Assembly: GCF_000196655.1 (NCBI RefSeq)
Contig: NC_014253.1
Span: forward strand, 930,001-994,000
Length of the DNA: 64,000 nucleotides
Direction of reading: 5' to 3'
From: Methanohalobium evestigatum Z-7303
GTDB taxonomy: Archaea > Halobacteriota > Methanosarcinia > Methanosarcinales > Methanosarcinaceae
In this document: positions 56,312-64,000 of the stretch, one piece after another
Layout of the letters: each line of letters starts with the position of its first letter
How positions within the stretch are numbered: the stretch's first letter is position 1
The notes under the pieces: model-generated
What the model saw: the letters and a program-made list of their open reading frames with translations, nothing else
Told to the model about the DNA's origin: nothing
Databases searched by the model: none
Position numbers and translations under genes: made by a program

Positions 56312-56506
56312 ATTACAGTAAATATTATTTGTCATTATTTATATGTTAAGTTATATTTTGGACGGTATTCAGCCCTGATGCTGAAGACATCAGGGTTTTC
56401 TACCTTCCATTATTATAAACATTTTTCATCTTTTTAGGCCTTTTCAGATAAACCAGACTGAACAGATTATTTTTAAAAATAATTACAAAAAGGACAAGTA
56501 AAAATA

Positions 56507-57205
56507 TTAGAGTTGAGCTTTGACTTTTGTCACAAGTTCTTCCTGTACAATAGTGTTCCGGTCACCGCCACACACAATACCTCTAACACCTATAATATCC
56601 GGTTTTATCCTTTTAAGCGGTTCAAGGTCATCAAATTTTATAGAACCAGCAAGAGCAGTCTCAAGACCATAACTGTGTGCCAAATCCACAAATTCTGATA
56701 ATGTATTTTCCGACATGAAATAAAAAGTAGATTTACCATCTTTATGACCTGTATCCATCATAACAAGGTCTACTCCTGCATTTGCACCGATTTCTGGAAG
56801 TTTCATCGGAGATATGGAATTTATACGCTGATAATCAGAGTATCCACAGGCTACGACCTTTTTATTACTGTCATAACTTTTTACTGAATTTGTTATGTTT
56901 TCCAGCATATCATATGCCTGTTCTTCTGTCTGGATGTCATAAAGTCCTACTTTTATATATTCAGCACCTGATGATGCAGCACCATAGGCAGCAAGGGACG
57001 CAGTTCCGGGTTTATAATTGAAATCACCTATAGTTGCACTGATAGGTTTTTTTGAATCGATGGAATCCTTCACTTCTTTTATAACCCAGGGGAAGTTAGC
57101 TCCAAGTGAACCCTCTTTTGGATTTTTAACATCGATTATATCAGCACCACCGTTACAGGCAGAAACCGCTTCTTCTGTATTGATTGGACTAACTAATAAT
57201 TTCAT
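56507..57205 (-). CDS. mfnB: 5-formyl-3-furanmethanol phosphate synthase (methanofuran synthesis)
   Basis: The 232-residue TIM barrel makes the furan precursor of methanofuran from two glyceraldehyde-3-phosphates. The catalytic lysines seen in the Methanocaldococcus enzyme fall at the same numbers here: Lys27 (DVKNPKEGSLGANFPW) and Lys85 (YIKVGL). DTGHKDG and AGSIKFDDL follow. It is divergent from a HisA-like gene. Confidence 0.95.
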   Translation of the reverse strand: MKLLVSPINTEEAVSACNGGADIIDVKNPKEGSLGANFPWVIKEVKDSIDSKKPISATIGDFNYKPGTASLAAYGAASSGAEYIKVGLYDIQTEEQAYDMLENITNSVKSYDSNKKVVACGYSDYQRINSISPMKLPEIGANAGVDLVMMDTGHKDGKSTFYFMSENTLSEFVDLAHSYGLETALAGSIKFDDLEPLKRIKPDIIGVRGIVCGGDRNTIVQEELVTKVKAQL

Positions 57206-57250
57206 AATTGACCCTCTTTTTTATATTAGGAACAAATGTATTAATTAAAT

Positions 57251-57958
57251 ATGTTTCGAATGGTATTAGTACTGGATATATATAATCGTAATGTAGTACA
57301 TGCAAAAGGTGGAGACCGCAAACATTACCATCCAATAAATCAGACCAGTAAGATTTGTAACAGTTCCAACCCGATTGAAATAATAGAAACCGTAAGACCC
57401 AAAGAAGTTTATGCAGCGGATTTAAATATATTGCAAGGAACTGGTAGTTGTAATACAAATTATGAGGTGATCAGTTCAATATCAGAAAAAACCAGTACAA
57501 TGGTTGATATGGGTATAACATCATTTAATGATATATCAGATGCATTATCCATCGCAGATAAAATTGTTCTGGGAACTGAAACCGCATCAATAGATGTTAT
57601 ATCTAAAGCCGCATACTATTACCCAGGTCGTATAAATGTCAGCATTGATAAAAAGGATAATAAAATTCTAAAAACTGACCCTGATATACCCGATAATCCT
57701 TTTGAGATTATTAAAATTTTAAATGATGTTAATATACAGGATGTTATTGTTCTTGATATGGACAGTGTAGGCACTTCAAGTGGTGTGGATTCAGAATTTT
57801 TAAGTAATGTTGTATCCTGTTCAAAACATGATATTCTTCTTGGCGGCGGTGTCAGGGATGTAGATGACATCGAAACCCTTAAAAATGCTGGTGTAAAGGG
57901 TGCACTTGTAGCCACAGCATTACATAACAGGTCAATCCCAGTAGAGATGGTAAGGTGA
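57251..57958 (+). CDS. HisA/HisF-like TIM-barrel protein
   Basis: The 235-residue protein resembles HisA (opening MVLVLDIYNRNVVHAKGGDRKHY, ending LLGGGVRDVDDIETLKNAGVKGALVATALHN). Conservation of active-site residues differs from true HisA (D-x-x-x-G-x-x-V-x-L-x-x-G start is altered). In methanogens and methylotrophs such HisA-like genes sit with methanofuran or methanopterin genes, as here beside mfnB, so a cofactor role is likely (inference from context). Confidence 0.82.
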   Translation: MFRMVLVLDIYNRNVVHAKGGDRKHYHPINQTSKICNSSNPIEIIETVRPKEVYAADLNILQGTGSCNTNYEVISSISEKTSTMVDMGITSFNDISDALSIADKIVLGTETASIDVISKAAYYYPGRINVSIDKKDNKILKTDPDIPDNPFEIIKILNDVNIQDVIVLDMDSVGTSSGVDSEFLSNVVSCSKHDILLGGGVRDVDDIETLKNAGVKGALVATALHNRSIPVEMVR

Positions 57959-57962
57959 AAAA

Positions 57963-58202
57963 ATGGAAAATGATGATGCAATAGATGAAATAGACGAAGG
58001 AGAAGGGTTTACAGAAATCAAAATGGGTGGTGGATGGTATCTGACCATTGCCCTTGCAACGAGTGAAAAATACGATAAAGAATACGTAGAGATAGCAAAA
58101 GAAAGAAGCGGACAGAAAAAAGGTCGTTTCAATTTGAATCCAAGATATGTTAGAGAACTTGGAGAAGCTCTAACCAAGTTTGCCGATGATAACGACTTAT
58201 AA
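57963..58202 (+). CDS. small hypothetical, 79 aa
   Basis: Starts 4 bp after the HisA-like gene, so is probably co-translated. The acidic N-terminus (MENDDAIDEIDEGEG) is followed by KMGGGWYLTIALATSEKYDKEYVEIAKERSGQKKGRFNLNPRYVRELGEALTKF, with no membrane segment. Function unknown; it may bind nucleic acid or a protein partner. Conserved look of the GGGWYLTIAL segment supports a real gene. Confidence 0.65.
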   Translation: MENDDAIDEIDEGEGFTEIKMGGGWYLTIALATSEKYDKEYVEIAKERSGQKKGRFNLNPRYVRELGEALTKFADDNDL

Positions 58203-58204
58203 TC

Positions 58205-58804
58205 TCATATATAAGATGTGATTATATCCACCACATCTTTTTCCACTTCTTCTATTGGCTGGCTTGAATCCACAACAACAAACCTCTCAGGGTTATCTTT
58301 CATAAGTCTTTGATAGTTATCATATACCTGTTGTAAAAACTCCATCTTCTCGAATTTGGTCTGTTCTCCCCTATTGCCGCACCGCTCAATAGCAAATTCG
58401 GGGTCAATATCAAGGAAAATTGTAAGGTCTGGTATAATAGTCCAGCCGTCATGGATTTTTTGAACCCATTTTATCGGGTCTTCAAATTTTTCCGAAAGAG
58501 TGACACCCTGATAGGCACATCTGCTGTCCAGATACCTGTCAGAAATAACATTTTTACCGTTCTCAATAGCAGGATATATTGTCTTTGATATGTGTTCGGC
58601 ATGGTCGGAGGTGAACAGGAAAAATTCTGCAATCTGGTCGGTATCCGAACGTATAGCCTGTTCTACGGCTTTTCCAATCCAGTTTTTTGTTGGTTCTCTT
58701 GTAAATACTACATTAGAAAGTGACGGATGATTCATTAGCCGTTCTGTAATGGTGGATTTACCTGAACCATCAATACCTTCAAGTGTGATCAATTTGCCTT
58801 TCAT
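58205..58804 (-). CDS. tmk: thymidylate kinase
   Basis: The 199-residue kinase phosphorylates dTMP with ATP. Its P-loop is LEGIDGSGKSTI, with FTREPT, SDRYLDSRCAYQG and a lid-like region near residue 140 (FAIERCGNRGE). I start at the ATG at 58804, giving MKGKLITLEG as in relatives; a TTG six codons earlier is less likely. A zinc-ribbon peptide gene lies upstream on the same strand. Confidence 0.95.
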   Translation of the reverse strand: MKGKLITLEGIDGSGKSTITERLMNHPSLSNVVFTREPTKNWIGKAVEQAIRSDTDQIAEFFLFTSDHAEHISKTIYPAIENGKNVISDRYLDSRCAYQGVTLSEKFEDPIKWVQKIHDGWTIIPDLTIFLDIDPEFAIERCGNRGEQTKFEKMEFLQQVYDNYQRLMKDNPERFVVVDSSQPIEEVEKDVVDIITSYI

Positions 58805-58837
58805 TGCCAGATACCATTTCAATCATTATATTTTTAT

Positions 58838-58975
58838 TTATGCACGTTGTGTGTCTTCACTACCACACTGGGGGCATTTAATAGGCATAAAATTCGGGTC
58901 TTCCTGGAATTCAAAACTACATATATTGCATCTGAAAAATACCATTGACTGGTTAATATTGTCTATGTCTCCCAT
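58838..58975 (-). CDS. zinc-ribbon peptide, 45 aa
   Basis: A short frame encodes MGDIDNINQSMVFFRCNIC then CPQCGSEDTQRA, so two CxxC knuckles form a rubredoxin- or zinc-ribbon-like metal site. This layout matches small methanogen zinc-ribbon proteins. It lies 34 bp upstream of tmk on the same strand. Confidence 0.7.
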   Translation of the reverse strand: MGDIDNINQSMVFFRCNICSFEFQEDPNFMPIKCPQCGSEDTQRA

Positions 58976-59044
58976 TTTATTCACCTATACAGAATTTTAA
59001 CAGCCAAATAATATTAATTTTACCATTTTATCAAAAAGATATTT

Positions 59045-59713
59045 ATGACTACAATCGGTGTAATTACAAGAGGTAAATACGGGAAACGGTTAATCGATAC
59101 TCTCAGGTCAAAAAGCGATTTTAATATTGTAACTGCAGAACTTCCGACAAAACTCCCTGAATTTATTGATGAACCAGATGTTTATTTCAACAACCTTGAC
59201 CTTGATAACAAGGTATTTAAAGCTGACATTTTAATAACCTATTCACTACATCCCGACCTTACATCAGAAATCGCACGTATTGCAGGTAGATCAGGTGTCA
59301 GGGCGCTGATTGTTCCGGGGGGTACATCAAGAGCACCCATTAACGAACTGGAAAGATATTCAAAAGAATATGGTATACATATAGAAGTAGATGATATTTG
59401 TTGTGCACTCGATTCATGTCCTGAAACATCAGAATTTACATCTATATTTGGTCGTCCTGCTCTTAAAATAAAAACTGACGAAAGGAAAATAACAGATGTT
59501 GATGTAATTCGTGGAGCTCCTTGTGGAAGCACATGGTATATGGCAGAAAACCTTATTGGTACTGATATTAAAGATGCTGCATCTTACGGGGGATTGCTGA
59601 TTCAACAATATCCATGCCGTGCAGTAAGGGGGGGAAAAGGGGGAATTCACGAATCTGCCGAACTTCATAAAAAAGCAATAGAAAAAGCAATAGAAAAAGC
59701 ACTTGAAAAATAA
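59045..59713 (+). CDS. DUF166 protein (archaeal thymidylate-synthase-like annotation)
   Basis: The 222-residue protein matches DUF166: IGVITRGKYGKRLIDTL, RALIVPGGTSRAP, EVDDICCALD, VIRGAPCGSTWYMAENLIG and GLLIQQYPCRAVRGGKGGIHESAELHKKA. Some members carry a thymidylate synthase annotation based on partial protein sequence; this is not firmly established. Standing next to thymidylate kinase makes a role in dTMP supply worth keeping in mind. Three cysteines (CC, APC, YPC) are conserved-looking. Confidence 0.85.
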   Translation: MTTIGVITRGKYGKRLIDTLRSKSDFNIVTAELPTKLPEFIDEPDVYFNNLDLDNKVFKADILITYSLHPDLTSEIARIAGRSGVRALIVPGGTSRAPINELERYSKEYGIHIEVDDICCALDSCPETSEFTSIFGRPALKIKTDERKITDVDVIRGAPCGSTWYMAENLIGTDIKDAASYGGLLIQQYPCRAVRGGKGGIHESAELHKKAIEKAIEKALEK

Positions 59714-59758
59714 TATAATGCATTTATAAAATTAATCTATTCTGGTTGTGGAATTGAT

Positions 59759-61480
59759 ATGGACAATCATGATATTGCCCGGATATTTTCCAAAACTGCC
59801 AAAATGCTTGAATTCCAGAATGCGAGTTCATATAAGATAAAAGCATACAATAGGGCATCCTATCGGATAAAAAACCTCAAAGAGGATATCAACAACTTAC
59901 ATGAAGACGATAGGTTGGACAGTATACCGGGTGTCGGGAAATCATTCAAAAACAAAATTGTTGATATATTAAATACTGGTACATTTTCTGAATATGAGAA
60001 AATCAGGCAGGAAATACCTGTGAATATAGAGGAACTAATGGCTATCCCGGGAATGGGTCCTAGAATCACTCAGTTTCTTTATAAACGACTCGGTATAAGA
60101 ACTATTGATGATTTAAAAGAAGCAGCAAGAACCCATAGAATCCGACGACTTCCTAATATGGGTGCCATAAAGGAAGAACGCATTTTAAATGCTATTAAAC
60201 GTTATGAAAAAAGAGGAGCTGATAGAATCCTGCTTGAAACAGCCCGACAAGTTGCTGATGATATCAAATCAATTCTGGAAACCATTCCATACACTAAAGT
60301 TTCTGTTGTGGGAAGTGTCCGAAGGCAGAAGGAAACAGTTAACAATATTAATCTTATTGTAACCACGGATTATCCAAAAGATGTGATTAATTGTTTTACT
60401 CGAATAAAAGGTGTACAGACAATACTGAATAAAGCAGACAAATGGGTCAGTATAATCTACAACGGTGGTATACCTGTAGATTTGCAGATAGTTGATGATG
60501 ATTATTTTGGACCAACACAAATTCATTTAACGGGTTCAAAGAAACATAATATCCATCTTCAGCAAATAGCATCATCCATGAATCTGCATCTAAGTAAATT
60601 TGGTCTCATCAATCTCGAAGATGGGAACAAATTAACCTCTAAAACTGAAAATGATATATATCAGAAAATGGGGCTGGATTATATACCACCGGAACTAAGA
60701 GAAGATAGGGGAGAAATAGAATCAGCTTTTAACGGTGCACTTCCTGAACTTGTTACTGCTGATGATATAAAAGGTGATCTTCATATTCATTCAAACTGGA
60801 GTGATGGTAAAAGTACTATACAGCAAATTGCAGATAATGCTCGCAGTCTGGGATATGAATATGTAGCTATCTGCGACCATTCAAAATCAAGGGCAAATGC
60901 CAGTGGTTTATCAGAAGGTCAGCTTCTAAGACGTATGGACGAAATTGAAAAAATAAACAGCAGATATGATGATTTCCGTATTCTTGCAGGAACTGAATGC
61001 GATATTAAGGCAAATGCATCTCTTGATTATAACAGCAATATTTTGGAAAAAATGGACATTGTAATTGCAGCGATACATACAGGTTTTGATGAAGATAAAA
61101 AAACAATAACAAAGCGGATTGTCAGAGCACTGGAAAATGAGTATGTTAATGTTCTGGCACATCCTACAGGTAGAAGACTGGGTGAAAGGGCGGAATATGA
61201 TGTGGATATGGATAAGTTAATGGAAACTGCAAAAAGGAATAATAAGATATTGGAAATTAATGGCTCACCTTCACGCCTTGATTTAAATGATATAAATGCA
61301 AAGACGGCAAAGGAAATGGGCATACCGCTGGTCATAAACACCGATGCTCACTGGACTCATGATATGTCCAGAAATATGAAAACCGGGGTAAATGTTGCAA
61401 GGCGTGGATGGCTTGAACCAAAAGATGTGGTAAATACCCAAAACCTAGATGATTTTTGTAGTTTTATGGGTATCGATTGA
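59759..61480 (+). CDS. polX: family X DNA polymerase/PHP protein, altered polymerase site
   Basis: The 573-residue protein has two helix-hairpin-helix parts (PGVGKSFKNKI, IPGMGPRITQFL), the polymerase beta-like nucleotidyltransferase domain and a C-terminal PHP exonuclease domain. PHP is intact: DLHIHSNWSDG, CDHSKSR, GTECDI, AAIHTGF, AHPTGR and NTDAH. In the polymerase site the usual GDIDxL carrying two metal-binding Asp reads NNINLI (Asn196 and Asn198), while the third Asp is kept (PVDLQIV, Asp241). It may keep 3'-end processing in base excision repair but have little polymerase activity. Confidence 0.9.
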   Translation: MDNHDIARIFSKTAKMLEFQNASSYKIKAYNRASYRIKNLKEDINNLHEDDRLDSIPGVGKSFKNKIVDILNTGTFSEYEKIRQEIPVNIEELMAIPGMGPRITQFLYKRLGIRTIDDLKEAARTHRIRRLPNMGAIKEERILNAIKRYEKRGADRILLETARQVADDIKSILETIPYTKVSVVGSVRRQKETVNNINLIVTTDYPKDVINCFTRIKGVQTILNKADKWVSIIYNGGIPVDLQIVDDDYFGPTQIHLTGSKKHNIHLQQIASSMNLHLSKFGLINLEDGNKLTSKTENDIYQKMGLDYIPPELREDRGEIESAFNGALPELVTADDIKGDLHIHSNWSDGKSTIQQIADNARSLGYEYVAICDHSKSRANASGLSEGQLLRRMDEIEKINSRYDDFRILAGTECDIKANASLDYNSNILEKMDIVIAAIHTGFDEDKKTITKRIVRALENEYVNVLAHPTGRRLGERAEYDVDMDKLMETAKRNNKILEINGSPSRLDLNDINAKTAKEMGIPLVINTDAHWTHDMSRNMKTGVNVARRGWLEPKDVVNTQNLDDFCSFMGID

Positions 61481-61491
61481 TAGTTTCTGTT

Positions 61492-62922
61492 TTATTTATT
61501 TTGCAGTTTAATCCGTTCACCGAGTATACATTTACCACCTCTATGACCGCCCAGTGGGTTGGAAGGGGTGCCAAGGGAATTCATACATCTTGCCATGACT
61601 GCAGCACCTCTGGCAAGTCCATCATCTACAAAAACTACATGTTCGTCTATTTTGTCATGGATTTGGAGTTCATCAAGGTATTCCAGTACCAATTTGGGTT
61701 TATTACCGGTAAGAGCGGCTCTTCCACTTAGACCTATGGCTGTATCATCAAACACTAAACCTTCTTCTTTGGCAACTTTAATAAGCCGATAGACTACTTT
61801 TGCCATTACTACATCAATTACGGCATAAACTACCTGAAGCCCTTCTTTTTTATATATCTCATTCCCAAGTTCCATTAATTTATCAAGATCACTACCGTTT
61901 TCTCCTACATCACATCCTATAAGAGTTACTCCGCTATCTTTTGCAGCAGAAGGGTTAACTGGAACACTACCGTATTTGTTTCTATCTACTGGAACTCTTT
62001 CAATATTGATATGTTCATGGATTTTTTCAGCATAGTTTTGGATGGCTTTGTCCTTCATTTTCAATTTGATGAAATTCATGACCTTCTGGTCAAAAATTTC
62101 CAGTGCAGTACCCAGGTTTTCATCAACTCTGCCTGTACCTCTGATAATTGCATCAGGTATTGCACCTGCATAACCACATAGGTTACCGATTGTGTTGGCA
62201 TAAGGTTCGTCTGGGCTGATTATACGTCCGGCAAGAGTAGTTCCAAAATCTATGGATATACAGGGGTTTCTATAATCAATATCTGCCCATTTAGCCCCTT
62301 CTTTAATACCTGCTGTTACCAGTTCACCTTCCATTTCATTTGCTACGACTTCAACACCTGTCGCACCTGTTGGGGGGTTAACACTTGCTACAGCACCGTC
62401 AAAAATGACCTGATTCAATTTGCTGTATTTGCGGTATTCTTTAGGAATATTGTCAAGCGACATAGGTGGTGTCATTTTATTGGGAGGAATATCTGCCATA
62501 AGACAGCCATCAGCCATTGCTTTGATAAACTCTCCTACATCATCCGGAACATCAAACCCGGCTACAACACCAGTTGAGCGTACTACAAAATTTAGGTCGG
62601 TTTTAACATCAAGTTTTGCCTTTTTCACAGCATCAAGTAATGTGTCCCGTACAAGTTCTGCAACTGATTCTCTTGTAAATTCCACACCGCTTAATGTTTT
62701 TCCAAATACAGTTTCTCCTGATTTAGGTTTTCTTACATCTCTTGTCATTCTGACATTTTTTGTAATATGTCTGGTTTTACCATCTTCAAGGTTTGTCGCC
62801 ATCAGAATACATTTGGTGGTGGTATTTCCGACCTCGACCGATGCTACGACAAAATAGGGTTTGGTTCTAATATCAAGTACACTGACACTGGGGCTATCAG
62901 CAATTTTTGGTTTGTATCCCAT
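61492..62922 (-). CDS. methanogenesis marker protein 14
   Basis: The 476-residue protein belongs to the methanogen-only marker 14 family, an ASKHA/actin-like protein: VASVEVGNTTTKCILMATNLEDG, DFGTTLAGRIISPDEP, GYAGAIPDAI and FVDDGLARGAAVMARCMN, ending GTPSNPLGGHRGGKCILGERI. It is found in methanogens with methyl-coenzyme M reductase; its function is unknown. The thioredoxin gene lies 10 bp upstream on the same strand. Confidence 0.93.
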   Translation of the reverse strand: MGYKPKIADSPSVSVLDIRTKPYFVVASVEVGNTTTKCILMATNLEDGKTRHITKNVRMTRDVRKPKSGETVFGKTLSGVEFTRESVAELVRDTLLDAVKKAKLDVKTDLNFVVRSTGVVAGFDVPDDVGEFIKAMADGCLMADIPPNKMTPPMSLDNIPKEYRKYSKLNQVIFDGAVASVNPPTGATGVEVVANEMEGELVTAGIKEGAKWADIDYRNPCISIDFGTTLAGRIISPDEPYANTIGNLCGYAGAIPDAIIRGTGRVDENLGTALEIFDQKVMNFIKLKMKDKAIQNYAEKIHEHINIERVPVDRNKYGSVPVNPSAAKDSGVTLIGCDVGENGSDLDKLMELGNEIYKKEGLQVVYAVIDVVMAKVVYRLIKVAKEEGLVFDDTAIGLSGRAALTGNKPKLVLEYLDELQIHDKIDEHVVFVDDGLARGAAVMARCMNSLGTPSNPLGGHRGGKCILGERIKLQNK

Positions 62923-62932
62923 TTAACTCAAC

Positions 62933-63334
62933 TCACATATGAGGTTGCAATCTCTTTATAATATCCTGTTTTGATACTGCACCTATTATATAATCTATAA
63001 GAACTTTGTTTTTGAAAATAAGTAATGTTGGTATACTGGATATTCCAAATTTTTTGGCTGATTCCTGGTTATTATCAACATCAAGTTTTGCAAAAACCGC
63101 TTTACCCTGATATTCAGAAGCAAGTTCCTCTATTGCTGGGGCTATTTTTTTACATGGTCCACACCATTCAGCCCAGCAATCGATTACTACTAATGGATAT
63201 TTTGAAACCGTTTCGTCCACGTTAGAGTCTGTAACATCAAATGGTTTTGACGGGTAAGAACGCCTTTCCATTGATTTTTGTATTTCTTTAATCTTTTTTT
63301 TCCTTATTTCTTCCAGTTCCTCTAAATCTTCCAT
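62933..63334 (-). CDS. thioredoxin with charged N-terminal extension
   Basis: The 133-residue protein has a thioredoxin fold with active site WAEWCGPCKK (Cys58 and Cys61), cis-Pro IPTLLIF and VDNNQESAKKFGI. About 35 residues precede the fold and are rich in Glu, Lys and Arg (EELEEIRKKKIKEIQKSMERR), an extension not present in short thioredoxins. It may couple redox state to marker 14, just downstream. Confidence 0.92.
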   Translation of the reverse strand: MEDLEELEEIRKKKIKEIQKSMERRSYPSKPFDVTDSNVDETVSKYPLVVIDCWAEWCGPCKKIAPAIEELASEYQGKAVFAKLDVDNNQESAKKFGISSIPTLLIFKNKVLIDYIIGAVSKQDIIKRLQPHM

Positions 63335-63534
63335 AATACCATCCGGTTTGTTTTTTAAAGGTAATGTGTAATATAAGGTAGTTATTTATATAAATTATAT
63401 TATTGAGTTGTCAACTATATGGATAGGTAACTGAAATCACTTAAAGTTTTGCATGGTTTTTAAACATTCTTGCAAAACCGTTAAATATTAAATTAGAAAA
63501 CAAAATAATTTATAAAAAACAGAAATTGATTATT
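63335..63534. other. intergenic region, no gene seen
   Basis: About 200 bp of AT-rich sequence between divergent thioredoxin and Mrr-like genes. It probably holds both promoters. No RNA or repeat is visible. Confidence 0.4.
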
Positions 63535-64000
63535 ATGTCTCAATGGTCGATAGAACATCTTCTTCAAATGGACCCGTATGATTTTGAAAAACTTGTAGCT
63601 TACCTTTTCACTAATATGGGTTATAAGGCAGAGGTAACAAATCAGTCAAGAGATGATGGTGTTGATGTTGTACTAAAACTGGAAAAGTTTGGATTGTCTC
63701 ATAAATGGCTTGTTCAGGCTAAACGTTATTCCAAAACGGTAGGTGTTAAAGAAATACGGGAATACAGCAGTTTACGCTACCAAGATGATGTGGAAGGTAT
63801 TATTGTTGTGACCACCGATGAGTTTACAGATGATGCAAAAACTGAAGCGAAAAAGCATAATTTAAAACTTATCGAAGGTGGATTGCTGGTTGAGATGCTA
63901 AACTACTACTGTCCCGATGGACAGGAAGAACCAGAGGACATTATATCTGAAAATTCTGAAAATTTATCCATTGCAGATGACGTCATCTTAAAAAATGATG
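63535..64000 (+). CDS. Mrr-like restriction endonuclease domain protein, 3' end missing
   Basis: At least 155 residues are visible. The N-terminus has the Mrr_cat pattern: MDPYDFEKLVAYLFTNMGY, the metal-binding DDGVDVV and VQAKRY (catalytic D...QxK), then YSSLRYQDDVEGIIVVTTDEFTDDAKTEA. Such proteins cut methylated or foreign DNA, or bind damaged DNA. The gene runs out of the window, so any C-terminal domain is unknown. It follows an AT-rich promoter; the ATG at 63535 has no strong ribosome site. Confidence 0.85.
   Translation, partial: MSQWSIEHLLQMDPYDFEKLVAYLFTNMGYKAEVTNQSRDDGVDVVLKLEKFGLSHKWLVQAKRYSKTVGVKEIREYSSLRYQDDVEGIIVVTTDEFTDDAKTEAKKHNLKLIEGGLLVEMLNYYCPDGQEEPEDIISENSENLSIADDVILKND

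Larger units (their letters stand above)
55204..56419 (-). mobile_element. TnpB-only IS element, copy C (decayed sister of A)
   Basis: Ends are as in copy A: GTGAACTACC plus CCAATTGG / CCAAGTGG hairpin at 55212-55234 (one mismatch) and left-end hairpin CCCTGATG / CATCAGGG at 56373-56395. Relative to A it has lost about 150 bp at the tnpB 3' end (matching A 31180-31331) and gained a 50-bp double-hairpin module (55237-55286) in the right end. It lies directly upstream of CDC48. Confidence 0.85.

Noticed and set aside
1-64000. CRISPR array or cas genes
   Set aside because: No regularly spaced direct repeats and no Cas motifs were seen; the TnpB elements are the only RNA-guided nuclease genes found.
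1-64000. rRNA operon or replication origin
   Set aside because: No rRNA-like sequence, no Cdc6/Orc gene and no origin-type repeat cluster were recognised.

Overview
The window is archaeal and very probably comes from a methylotrophic methanogen of the Methanosarcinaceae, most like a halophilic genus such as Methanohalobium (inference; no 16S or mcr gene is present). The grounds are methanogenesis marker protein 14, MfnB of methanofuran synthesis, a methylotrophic-type corrinoid protein, CobD with the cysteine-rich tail known from Methanosarcina, archaeal lipid UbiA synthase, archaeal-type SAM synthetase, CDC48/VAT, a CetZ-like tubulin, archaemetzincin, HARP-type RNase P and several methanogen-restricted DUF families. 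DNA is AT-rich, with purine-rich ribosome binding sites (GGAGG/GGTG) and frequent TTG/GTG starts.

Layout. 0-11 kb: the tail of an aldo/keto reductase, envelope lipoproteins and small membrane proteins, and a fused 5-oxoprolinase (HyuA-HyuB). 11-19 kb: a PAS histidine kinase, DUF1699, a ThiF/HesA-type E1 enzyme, SfsA, an HtrA protease, a mini-thioredoxin and an IGHMBP2-like helicase. This stretch holds three reading-frame lesions: one frameshift each in the kinase and sfsA, and an in-frame TAG in the helicase. 19-31 kb: a NapH-like ferredoxin with its own winged-helix regulator, two MFS paralogues (one at each end of the block), a PAP2 phosphatase, a cobalamin-binding radical SAM protein, archaemetzincin, a sulfide:quinone-reductase-like flavoprotein with DUF1641, an eRF1/Vms1-like protein and CobD. 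The regulator gene and the flavoprotein gene carry the same upstream motif at the same distance.

31-33 kb: an IS200/IS605-type TnpB element beside tRNA-Thr(GGU), then a DUF98 chorismate-lyase-like gene. 33-38 kb: a flavodoxin and two tandem histidine kinase-response regulator pairs that look like a duplication. 38-50 kb is housekeeping: enolase, PfpI, DUF296, an amino-acid permease, a CetZ-like GTPase, a surface protein, NAD synthesis (nadC divergent from nadX-nadA), DGGGP synthase, SAM synthetase and HARP. 50-56 kb: an orphan corrinoid protein, a second and divergent TnpB element, CDC48, and a third TnpB element that is a decayed sister of the first. 56-64 kb: MfnB with a HisA-like protein, thymidylate kinase with a zinc-ribbon peptide and DUF166, family X polymerase/PHP, marker 14 with thioredoxin, and the start of an Mrr-like nuclease.

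The most unusual signals are: the helicase with an in-frame UAG, where pyrrolysine or readthrough is possible; two related, exactly 50-bp double-hairpin modules inside the ends of two different TnpB elements; the shared AGTACTGAT...TAGAAGTAC motif; a PolX whose two paired catalytic aspartates are both asparagine; and a lipoprotein whose only plausible full-length start is ACG.
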